Shown here piece after piece: positions 1-5,692 of a DNA stretch of 7,760 bases. The DNA is from Actinomycetota bacterium (GTDB lineage: Bacteria > Actinomycetota > Acidimicrobiia > IMCC26256). How positions within the stretch are numbered: the first letter of the stretch is position 1; each line of letters starts with the position of its first letter. Below the pieces are notes generated by a model that ran no database searches, was not told where the DNA came from, and saw only the letters and a list, made by a program, of their open reading frames with translations. The position numbers and the translations under genes are program-made. The DNA is taken from positions 1 through 7,760 of the forward strand of contig WLHA01000044.1 of the NCBI GenBank assembly GCA_009702955.1, written 5' to 3'.

Positions 1-72
1 AACAACATCTATATCGATACGCGAGGAGATCTCGCGTAAGCGGGTGACTGCGTTTCTAAGTTCATCGAACAT
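1..72 (-). CDS. N-terminus of an SOS-controlled protein, partial at left edge
   Basis: An open frame of 24 codons starts with ATG at 72-70 on the minus strand and runs off the window edge. It reads MFDELRNAVTRLREISSRID and then IDVV, a charged and probably helical start. The ATG sits inside a perfect LexA palindrome (65-80). A TATAGT box lies seven bases upstream and there is no Shine-Dalgarno sequence, which suggests a leaderless message. Too little is visible to assign a family. Actinobacterial DUF222/HNH (13E12-type) proteins are known LexA targets in mycobacteria and, from memory, often begin in a similar way, so that is the leading guess. The same stretch on the plus strand could instead be the tail of another gene ending in TAA at 37-39, but the SOS-box geometry favours the minus reading. 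Confidence 0.5.
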   Translation of the reverse strand, partial: MFDELRNAVTRLREISSRIDIDVV

Positions 73-80
73 ATGTTCGA
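65..80. promoter_or_regulatory. LexA-binding SOS box (perfect palindrome)
   Basis: TCGAACATATGTTCGA is a perfect 16-bp palindrome. It matches the Gram-positive/actinobacterial LexA operator, CGAAC-N4-GTTCG. It lies between a TATAGT -10 box and the start codon of the minus-strand gene at 72, and includes that ATG, so bound LexA would block initiation. The next plus-strand gene begins 232 bases away, which makes it a less likely target. Confidence 0.85.
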
Positions 81-85
81 CTATA
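80..85 (-). promoter_or_regulatory. Putative -10 box of the SOS-controlled gene
   Basis: On the minus strand TATAGT ends seven bases before the ATG at 72. Transcription would therefore begin at or next to the A of the start codon, giving a leaderless mRNA, a common arrangement in actinobacteria. The first base pair is shared with the LexA palindrome. No good -35 hexamer is found at the usual 16-18 base spacing (TTGTCA at 102-97 is too close), so the promoter is inferred mainly from the -10 and its context. Confidence 0.45.
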
Positions 86-297
86 AAACAGGGGTGTGAC
101 AATTACTAGGGATTTATTGCCGGTTCCAAAAAGTTCTTCTATGAGTGTTCGAAGGTTTGACCTGTTCCGTGGGCTTCACGCATGGCTCCTTCACAAGTCG
201 ATTCACTCCGAAAGCGTTCTCGATTGCGCGACCACTATTCGAGTTGTCCCACCCGTCCACTAGTACCGCTCTGCTGAGAGATTTTTAGCCCTCACTC

Positions 298-306
298 GGA
301 AGGAAG
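298..306 (+). promoter_or_regulatory. Ribosome binding site deciding a GTG start
   Basis: GGAAGGAAG ends five bases before the GTG at 312. It is the best Shine-Dalgarno match in this part of the window and supports GTG as the start of the repeat protein. Confidence 0.7.
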
Positions 307-311
307 TAATC

Positions 312-878
312 GTGGAGAAAGTGACGTTAAATAACGGGAGCTCGGTCACCATTCAAAAGAGCGGTTTGATAAGAGTTGAATTCCCAAACGGGCCGCGCGT
401 CTCGATCCACTCGGACGGCACCACCTCTGTTGAGTTCCCAGATGGACGCCGAGCTGGTATCGCTAAAGACGGAACAACCACGGTCAACTTCCCGGATGGT
501 AGGAAAACGTCTGTGAATGGAGGCGAGACGAGCCTTGTATTTTTCAGTCCTAGGGCGACGCTGAAGACGACGGATAGCTCCGCTACAAGTGTTGAGTTCC
601 CTGACGGACGCGTCGCATGGCTAGGTGAGGACGGCACGACGACTATCGACTTTGGAGACGGACGCAGAGTTTGGATCGCTGGCAACGCATACGAGAGTAT
701 TCGCGACTCGTACGGGAGCGAAGCATGGATGTGCGTAGACGGGACGGTGAGTGTTGATTCTCCAAACGGACGCAGGTCATGGATCCATGAGGACGGGCAA
801 ATTTCACTCGATCGATGGGATTCTCCGATCGAATCCTTAGACGACAGACTTTACGAGGCCAGTCTCGAGGAGTGGTAG
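312..878 (+). CDS. Protein of nine 18-residue beta repeats, unknown function
   Basis: This 188-residue protein is built from nine repeats of exactly 18 residues, beginning at residues 4, 22, 40, 58, 76, 94, 112, 130 and 148. The consensus is roughly V-E-F-P-D-G-R-R-x-x-I-x-x-D-G-T-T-S. Alternating hydrophobic and polar positions separated by D-G or N-G turns suggest beta-hairpins stacked into a solenoid or a single flat sheet. Units 4, 7 and 8 are degenerate. There is no signal peptide, membrane segment or cysteine cluster; the only cysteine is residue 141. The last 22 residues are acidic and non-repetitive. The motif resembles the glycine-rich beta repeats of the eukaryotic TCP10/CPAP C-terminal domain, but that is recollection and not a homology claim. 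GTG is chosen as the start because of the strong ribosome site at 298-306. Function is not recognised; a structural or binding scaffold is a guess. Confidence 0.8.
   Translation: MEKVTLNNGSSVTIQKSGLIRVEFPNGPRVSIHSDGTTSVEFPDGRRAGIAKDGTTTVNFPDGRKTSVNGGETSLVFFSPRATLKTTDSSATSVEFPDGRVAWLGEDGTTTIDFGDGRRVWIAGNAYESIRDSYGSEAWMCVDGTVSVDSPNGRRSWIHEDGQISLDRWDSPIESLDDRLYEASLEEW
321..806 (+). repeat. Nine in-frame 54-bp (18-codon) repeats
   Basis: The repeats sit within the coding region at 312-878. The protein register is exact: V, L or I begins each unit every 18 residues with no insertion or deletion. At DNA level the copies have diverged, which points to old duplication followed by selection on repeat length. 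The best-preserved units start at residues 22, 40, 58, 94 and 112. Confidence 0.8.
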
Positions 879-953
879 CCCGCTCGGAGCCGGAGGGATG
901 GAGGCGTTCCGTCGCTCGGCCGTTTAAGAGATTACTGAAATTCTGCTGCAGGC

Positions 954-1736
954 TTAGGTGATTGACCAAGTAATGGGGTGGTGATCGCTTTTATACGTAT
1001 TCTTATTCCCATTCTCCAGAACTGTTGAACCGACAAGGTGGCTACGTAGATCTTCAGTTGCGAGGATGTGATCGAGTTGGGCGTCACCATGGGTTGCACG
1101 CTCGCCGCTCGGCTCGCTCCACTCGTTCCATGTGACGTCGAATAACCCGAGTTCGGACTTAGCCTTTTCGAAATACTCCTTTCCCCATATTCCCCATTCA
1201 GGTTTGAGCGAGTTGGGGCCACGCGCCTCGTTGAAATCCCCTGCAACAATCATGGGGAGACTGTTAGCGAGGTTTACTCGTCGAATTGTCTCAAGCACAT
1301 AATCGGAGTCCCAGAGCACGCCCTTAGCAATCGGACGAGCTGTTGGGGATTCGCCACTCCAATCCGCCAGATAATGTGAGTCTTTCGGTATCTCACGCGG
1401 GCTTGCATGGATGCTGATCAATATCGTCTCACCGATTCCGGGCAGGTCAACACGAGCTCCTGCAACATAAGAGCGGTGGTAAGTAGCGGTAGGCACCTCG
1501 AGGGGAATTGGGCGGAGCCACGCCTCTCTGCGGACTGCAATGAGAGTTCGGCAGCGATATGCGGGGTGGATCGCAGTTTCGTTGTACATACAGATGTCAT
1601 ACGCATCAGCAAATTCTTTCGGGAGTTCATGAGGTGCCTCCTGTAAGAACGCGATGTCGATCTTTTCGGAGGCGAGCTCTCTGAGCCAATCATCTTGACC
1701 GCCCTGGAGATTCGCGGTGATGCACTTAATGGTCAT
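954..1736 (-). CDS. Endonuclease/exonuclease/phosphatase family hydrolase
   Basis: This is a 260-residue member of the metal-dependent EEP superfamily (DNase I, exonuclease III, sphingomyelinase-like phosphodiesterases). All signature positions are visible: N9 in TANLQGG, the metal-binding E33 in FLQEA, H110 in SIHASP, D167 and N169 in VAGDFNE, D222-H223 in AQLDHIL, and the terminal D251-H252 in SDHHPI. It therefore appears catalytically intact and spans the whole domain with little extra. No signal peptide or membrane anchor is seen, so it is probably cytoplasmic. The substrate (DNA, RNA, phospholipid or other phosphodiester) cannot be told from the motifs. The start is ATG at 1736, with AGG about five bases upstream. 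It converges with the repeat protein (75-base gap) and diverges from the zinc-ribbon gene, so it is probably transcribed alone. Confidence 0.88.
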   Translation of the reverse strand: MTIKCITANLQGGQDDWLRELASEKIDIAFLQEAPHELPKEFADAYDICMYNETAIHPAYRCRTLIAVRREAWLRPIPLEVPTATYHRSYVAGARVDLPGIGETILISIHASPREIPKDSHYLADWSGESPTARPIAKGVLWDSDYVLETIRRVNLANSLPMIVAGDFNEARGPNSLKPEWGIWGKEYFEKAKSELGLFDVTWNEWSEPSGERATHGDAQLDHILATEDLRSHLVGSTVLENGNKNTYKSDHHPITWSIT

Positions 1737-1915
1737 GAAACCTGCCCTAATTGTCCTTGTATCTAAGTATCTGGTGAGGTCTAGCAGGTCGGTGTGACGT
1801 CTGCCTCTTTACGATGTCCTACGTACTCATTAATCTTCGCCACGCAACACGATTCACGCGCTGAATTGCATGATCAGCGTTTAGCGAACGAACACTTCGA
1901 GGGCAGGGGTTTGGA

Positions 1916-2125
1916 ATGAGTCGGGGTAATAGAGAGGGCGGCAAGATTATGTGCGAAGTATGTGGAGAGACTCTTTTTGGGACTGACTTCTGTCAGGGCT
2001 GCGGTGCTCCAGTATCCAACGATGCTGACACGACAGCGAATGGTGACACCGACGATGACAGCGACGATGCCACTGAGTCCGAGTTTGACGATGAAATACA
2101 AGACGAGATGACCGAGTGGCCCTAA
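1916..2125 (+). CDS. Small zinc-ribbon protein with acidic tail
   Basis: This 69-residue protein has a four-cysteine zinc ribbon, C13-x2-C16 (CEVCG) and C26-x2-C29 (CQGCGAP), followed by a tail from about residue 34 that is dominated by Asp and Glu and is probably disordered. No enzymatic domain is present. Ribbon plus acidic tail suggests a protein- or nucleic-acid-interaction role, but no specific function is recognised. Two starts are possible: ATG 1916, with a purine-rich GAGGGCAGGGG upstream, and ATG 1949, just before the first CxxC and preceded by AGAGAGGG. The first is kept because its ribosome site is at least as good. The 179-base gap to the divergent hydrolase gene leaves room for promoters in both directions, but none is clear. 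Confidence 0.65.
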   Translation: MSRGNREGGKIMCEVCGETLFGTDFCQGCGAPVSNDADTTANGDTDDDSDDATESEFDDEIQDEMTEWP

Positions 2126-2197
2126 TGGAGAGCAGGTCTTGCAGACCCTCCCTCGCAGATATCGATGCCTTTTAGTAAACGCTAAGGTGACGAGTCT

Positions 2198-3226
2198 GTG
2201 ATTGATCGAGTCTCTGTGAATGCGCGACGGGGCTGGTTGTTCTGCGGGTTCGCAGCAATCTTTTTCGGGTTAGCGACGCCAGCGACGAAACTCCTCGTTG
2301 GCGATGCTGGGCCATTTATCCTGGCTGGCCTGTTGTACCTCGGCGCTGCAATAGCGGTCGCACCACTGCGAGTTCGTGAGCAACGCCGAACGACGAACCG
2401 AAAGCAACGAACCCTCCTTTTCTTTACCGTTCTGGTAGGTGGTGGTATCGCTCCGGTCTTACTAATGATGGGGTTGGAACGAACCTCGGCATCCACAGTC
2501 TCGTTGCTCCTGAATTTCGAGTTGATAGCAACAGCATGCGTGGGAGGGCTTTTCCTCCGCGAACAGATCGGTCGTCGTGCCTGGTTCGGGATCTCGATTG
2601 TGTGCGCGGGTGGCCTCGTATTGACCGGGATAGCAGGAGCGGGTATCGAGATCGGTGCGCTATTCGTTATAGCGGCATGCGTGTGTTGGGGTGTCGACAA
2701 CGCTATTACCGCAAGCCTCGATGCGTATAGCCCCGTCTCGGTGACGTTCGCGAAAGGCCTCTTCGCTGGCACAGCCAACCTGGCGATTGGCCTGCTGTTT
2801 GAAAACGCCCCGAGTTTTAAAACGATTATCGTCGTATTGTAGATCGGCTCTATCGGCTACGGCCTATCGATCACGTTGTGGATCTCTGGAGCACGCTTAG
2901 TAGGTGCTGCACGCGGCCAAGTGATATTCGCACTCGCGCCGTTCATCGGAGCGCTCGCTGCATGGCCACTCGTGGGTGAGCAACCCACCACACGCATCGC
3001 GATCGCGTTTGGGATTTCGTTGGCAGGTGTTGTGGTGGTCACGACGGCGAAACACGGCCATGAACATATGCATGGTGGAATCGAGCACGTGCATCCAATT
3101 CAAGCTGACGATATTCATCATCGAGCTGACCTAATTGAGGTGCTGGATGGCGGAGGACACCGCCACTTAAGTTTCAGTCACGACCACGAACATCTGCCCG
3201 ACATTCATCATCGCCATACCCACTAA
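2198..3226 (+). pseudogene. DMT/EamA transporter with His-rich tail, split by in-frame amber stop
   Basis: Two open segments in the same frame, 2198-2842 (214 residues) and 2843-3226 (127 residues), together make one drug/metabolite-transporter protein of about 342 codons, the normal size for the family. Ten membrane segments can be traced. Typical positions include the pair starting near residue 13, the second-repeat opening CWGVDNAIT at 164-172 with the downstream KGLFAG, and GAARGQVIF in TM9. TAG at 2840-2842 falls inside TM8, and downstream homology continues immediately with IGSIGYGLSI. The C-terminal 57 residues hold 17 histidines, as in a known actinobacterial EamA subgroup, which suggests metal binding. 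The start is GTG at 2198 with AAGGTGA seven bases upstream. The gene is most simply a recent nonsense pseudogene or a sequence error. TAG ends other genes here (at 878 and 7181), so recoding is unlikely. An ATG at 2876 could start a fragment, but it would lack eight helices. Confidence 0.85.
3053..3223 (+). other. Histidine-rich C-terminal tail of the transporter
   Basis: These 57 codons encode 17 histidines in clusters such as HGHEHMH, SHDHEH and the terminal HHRHTH, mixed with acidic residues, directly after the last membrane helix. Such tails bind Zn, Ni or Co in other membrane transporters. They recur on a group of actinobacterial EamA proteins (recollection), so a metal-sensing or buffering role is an inference. 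Confidence 0.75.
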
Positions 3227-3351
3227 GCCAGTGCCTATATCTTGATACGCAACTGAATAAGGGCCCAGCATCTACACGCTGTCGCAAGAGAATGTTGGCG
3301 TCTAATTCCAAGTTGTCTAGAGGCAGGTCACGCGCGACTCCGTCAGCCAAG

Positions 3352-4617
3352 TCATCGCCAAGACGTAGCGATCGCTTTGGTTTCTGTACTTGTGATGGGT
3401 CGTGAGTTGCTACCGTCTGCGTTCATCCGAAAGATTTGAAGTGTTGGACTGGAGTCGCCAAAGATAACCTTAGTGAATGCGATGATTTGTCCGTTGGGCG
3501 ACCAGACAGGGAAGATGTCGAGGTCCTGATTATTCGTGATGTTTTGTGGGTCGCTGCCGTCTGCGCTCATTACGAATATTGCAATGTTGCCCTCTCTGGT
3601 GCTTGTGAATGCGATTTTTTCCCCGTTGGGCGACCATGAGGGGAGGTTGTCGGACTCTGGGCTGTTTGTGATGTTTTGTGGGTCGCTGCCGTCTGTGTTC
3701 ATTACGAATATTTCCTCGTTGCCGTCTCTGCGGCTTGTGAATGCGATTTTTTCGCCGTTGGGCGACCATGAGGGGCGGCTGTCGGACTCTGGGCTGTTTG
3801 TGATGTTTTGTGGGTCGCTGCCGTCTGTGTTCATTACGAATATTTCCTCGTTGCCGTCTCTGGTGCTTGTGAATGCGATTTTTTCGCCGTTGGGCGACCA
3901 TGAGGGGAAGTTGTCGTACTGTGGGTTGTTTGTGATGTTTTGTGGGTCGCTGCCGTCTGTGTTCATTACGAATATTTCGTCGTTGCCGTCTCTGGTGCTT
4001 GTGAATGCGATTTTTTCGCCGTTGGGCGACCAGGCGGGAGTGGCTCCTTCGGAGATGAATGTCGCTGCGGTTCCATCTGCATTCATCGAATTGATGGTTG
4101 TACCGGAGTCCTCGGAAATCATGAAAGCGATTTTTTCGTTCCTTGTGCCCGCTCTGTCAGTCTCGCCGTTGCACGCTTCCAATCCAGATTGGAGGCTACC
4201 GTCAGGGCACGTTGTGTTGGACCATGTTGTATCTGTGAGGTCTGCTCCTGTTAGGTCTGCGTCCATGAGGTCTGCTCCTGTGAGGTCTGCCTCTGTCAGG
4301 TTGGATCCGCGGAGGTCAGCATTCGTTAGGTTGGCTCCATTGAAATTGGCGCGAATTAGTACCAGACCACGCAGATTGGCACCGCTCAGGTCCGCCCCAA
4401 CGCAATCGACATCGACATTGGGAGCCGGGTCGAGGTCGCATGAGTAAAGGCTGCCAGTAGCGCCCTTGGTGCTGCGGTTAGCGGCGAAGATAAAGATGCC
4501 GGACAACAGGGCAATCGCAGCAATTATCCCGACTGCTCTCTGGCGGCTACGACCACGGCTCCGTGAACGGTCCGCTAATGGTGCACCGGACATTGCGTCT
4601 GTTCCCAAGGATTCCAT
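3352..4617 (-). CDS. Membrane-anchored pentapeptide-repeat / TolB-like beta-propeller protein
   Basis: This 421-residue protein has an arginine-rich cytoplasmic start (residues 17-27) and one hydrophobic segment (about 28-47), which acts as a signal anchor or uncleaved signal. Eleven tandem pentapeptides of A(D/N)LxG type follow at 75-129, then a WSNTTCPDG linker (132-140). The C-terminal half is a six-bladed propeller of PD40/TolB repeats, with WSPNG at 196, 240, 284, 328 and 372 and a closing W420. Four cysteines (60, 72, 137, 149) flank the pentapeptide block and could form disulfides outside the cell. The likely site is the outer face of the membrane, binding a protein or polysaccharide; no catalytic motif is seen. 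The start is taken as ATG 4617; ATG 4593 (residue 9) has a GGGA upstream and is an alternative. The gene lies 103 bases downstream of rnpB on the same strand and could receive readthrough. The partner is unknown. Confidence 0.88.
   Translation of the reverse strand: MESLGTDAMSGAPLADRSRSRGRSRQRAVGIIAAIALLSGIFIFAANRSTKGATGSLYSCDLDPAPNVDVDCVGADLSGANLRGLVLIRANFNGANLTNADLRGSNLTEADLTGADLMDADLTGADLTDTTWSNTTCPDGSLQSGLEACNGETDRAGTRNEKIAFMISEDSGTTINSMNADGTAATFISEGATPAWSPNGEKIAFTSTRDGNDEIFVMNTDGSDPQNITNNPQYDNFPSWSPNGEKIAFTSTRDGNEEIFVMNTDGSDPQNITNSPESDSRPSWSPNGEKIAFTSRRDGNEEIFVMNTDGSDPQNITNSPESDNLPSWSPNGEKIAFTSTREGNIAIFVMSADGSDPQNITNNQDLDIFPVWSPNGQIIAFTKVIFGDSSPTLQIFRMNADGSNSRPITSTETKAIATSWR
3493..4037 (-). 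repeat. 132-bp tandem repeats encoding propeller blades
   Basis: The landmark GTTGGGCGACCA recurs at 3493, 3625, 3757, 3889 and 4021 (plus-strand reading), exactly 132 bp or 44 codons apart. By eye, the 3625 and 3757 units differ at about 4 of 132 bases, and the 3757 and 3889 units at about 7. The outer units are more divergent. Low third-position divergence indicates recent duplication or gene conversion. Confidence 0.9.
4231..4395 (-). repeat. Eleven pentapeptide repeats (15-bp units)
   Basis: Residues 75-129 of the propeller protein form eleven uninterrupted pentapeptides such as ADLSG, ANLRG, ADLTG and ADLTD, with one degenerate unit (LVLIR). In known structures such runs form a right-handed square beta-helix; eleven units make nearly three coils. 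Confidence 0.85.
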
Positions 4618-4720
4618 ACGGCCAAGTTAGCGGAGATTCTGCCCGACCGTTTGGGGCTCCAAAATCCTTAATCAAAGAGACGAGTCTGCGGACACCAGCG
4701 CCCACAACCCCGTTGATGGT

Positions 4721-5119
4721 TCGCGATAGCAAGACGGCCTGTACGCCGGATTCTGTCCAAGCGTTTGCACGCCTGGGGCGACCATCCATCTCGGTCGACT
4801 GTTACCAGCCAACTCTTGCGGTCTACCCGGGATTATGAACCGAGGTTCGTCGGGCGAGCAGCCCTCTCCCTGTATGACCTTGCTCCTGGTGGGGTTTGCC
4901 TAGCCGCTCGGGTCACCCCGAGCGCTGGTGCGCTCTTACCGCACCGTTGCACCCTTACCTGTTCGGGGTTGCCCCCGTCATCGGCGGTTTAATCTCTGTG
5001 GCACTTTCCTGCGGGTTCCCCCGACTGGGTGTTACCCAGCACCTTGCTCTATGGAGTCCGGACGTTCCTCGGTCGGATCTAAGTCCGCACGCGGCCGCCC
5101 GGCCGTCTTGCTATCGCGA
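4721..5119 (-). ncRNA. rnpB: RNase P RNA (bacterial type A)
   Basis: This is the catalytic RNA of ribonuclease P, which trims tRNA 5' ends together with the RnpA protein. The minus strand carries the conserved cores in order: GAGGAACGTCCGGACTCC (5070-5053) followed by CATAGAGCAAGGTG, GGTAAGAGCGCACC (4940-4927), GGCAAACCCCACC with GGAGCAAGGTCA, and near the 3' end ACAGAATCCGGCGTACAGG (4757-4739). The ends were set by the P1 helix: 5101-5119 and 4721-4739 are perfect 19-base reverse complements. The length of about 399 nt is usual for type A. The 5' 88 bases overlap the end of the membrane-protein gene on the same strand, so its promoter must lie inside that gene or the RNA must be cut from a joint transcript. 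No U-tract terminator follows the 3' end. Exact ends could shift by several bases. Confidence 0.96.
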
Positions 5120-5523
5120 GCCCGCATCTTCGCACCTATCGCACCGCCAAGTACACCGCAGGCCCCAGCAACTACTACGTAGGCCAGAAAAGAGAGGGCG
5201 ACCTCGCCTCCTGAGTGCTCACCTGTTGAGGTTCCAATCGCTTTTCTCACGACCCAGATACATGTATATAGGAGAGACCAAAGGACAAAAGATCCGGCTC
5301 CGGCTACTAGTCCGTTGCTATATGGAGCACCTTTGGACTCCTTGGCGGAGACCCATCCAGCAGCGGTGAAGGCAATAATTGCGACGAGAAATGCCCATAC
5401 GCCGATTGCGTCTGAGTCCACGCCAGCTCGTTCGAGTATCAGAACCAGAGCTGCGAGAGGTATGAGAATCCCTGTACCTACAAGGATTCCACGCCCGAAG
5501 GCCTCTTTCTTTAGTAACTGCAT
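5032..5523 (-). CDS. Four-helix membrane protein, tail overlapping rnpB
   Basis: This is a 163-residue protein with four predicted membrane segments at about 12-30, 39-59, 70-92 and 108-131, rich in Gly and Ala. It has a short basic start (QLLKKEAFGRG) and a charged tail. No catalytic motif is visible. The layout resembles small conserved actinobacterial four-helix proteins, such as those annotated TIGR04086 or as hypothetical; this is a loose resemblance. The start is uncertain. ATG 5523, preceded by GTGGGGGC, leaves a 169-base gap to the divergent whiB gene. ATG 5673 would add 50 hydrophilic residues (YFANNYFNERLFG...) and nearly abut whiB. The last 28 codons lie inside rnpB and no earlier stop exists, so the tail (RDSKTAGRPRADLDP...) is dictated by RNase P sequence. 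Confidence 0.65.
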   Translation of the reverse strand: MQLLKKEAFGRGILVGTGILIPLAALVLILERAGVDSDAIGVWAFLVAIIAFTAAGWVSAKESKGAPYSNGLVAGAGSFVLWSLLYTCIWVVRKAIGTSTGEHSGGEVALSFLAYVVVAGACGVLGGAIGAKMRARDSKTAGRPRADLDPTEERPDSIEQGAG

Positions 5524-5647
5524 GCCCCCACGGTACCGGCCCCGAGCACTCTTGGCTGCCTGTTCTTCGAAGAGTTTTGGTGACAGAATTCTGAGATTCC
5601 CAAATTTCCCCTTAGGTCGCGCCCACTTGGGGCCGAACAATCTCTCG

Positions 5648-5674
5648 TTGAAATAGTTATTAGCGAAATACATA
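5648..5674 (+). promoter_or_regulatory. Possible whiB promoter
   Basis: TTGAAA (5648-5653) and TACATA (5669-5674) are separated by 15 bases, shorter than the usual 17, and lie about 20 bases before the whiB ATG. The surrounding stretch is AT-rich compared with its neighbours. It is a weak match and is offered only as the best candidate in the divergent spacer. Confidence 0.25.
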
Positions 5675-5692
5675 CCTGGGGGTACAACGATC

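Noticed and set aside
18..38. 8-bp hairpin TACGCGAG/CTCGCGTA as a terminator for a gene entering from the left
   Set aside because: It has no U-tract and lies inside the likely minus-strand coding region controlled by the SOS box.
141..263. A 40-codon plus-strand frame starting ATG at 141
   Set aside because: It has no ribosome site, no recognisable motif and no supporting composition.
1885..1901. Second LexA-like site (CGAACGAACACTTCG) upstream of the zinc-ribbon gene
   Set aside because: The half-sites are wrongly spaced and the right half does not match GTTCG.
2135..2147. GGTCT/AGACC mini-hairpin after the acidic zinc-ribbon gene as a terminator
   Set aside because: The 5-bp stem with a 3-base loop and no U-run is too weak and could be chance.
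2840..2842. Recoding of TAG as a sense codon
   Set aside because: The repeat protein and trpD both end in TAG where homology or context expects an end, so TAG works as a stop in this genome. No insertion element for special decoding is visible.
3536..4447. A 303-residue open frame on the plus strand
   Set aside because: It is the antisense of the propeller and pentapeptide repeats. Its own repeats simply mirror the minus-strand blades, and the minus reading gives canonical WSPNG and ADLTG motifs.
4547..5369. Several open frames across rnpB on both strands
   Set aside because: They cover RNase P RNA and the flanking coding regions, and have low-complexity Arg/Pro/Ser compositions typical of shadow frames.
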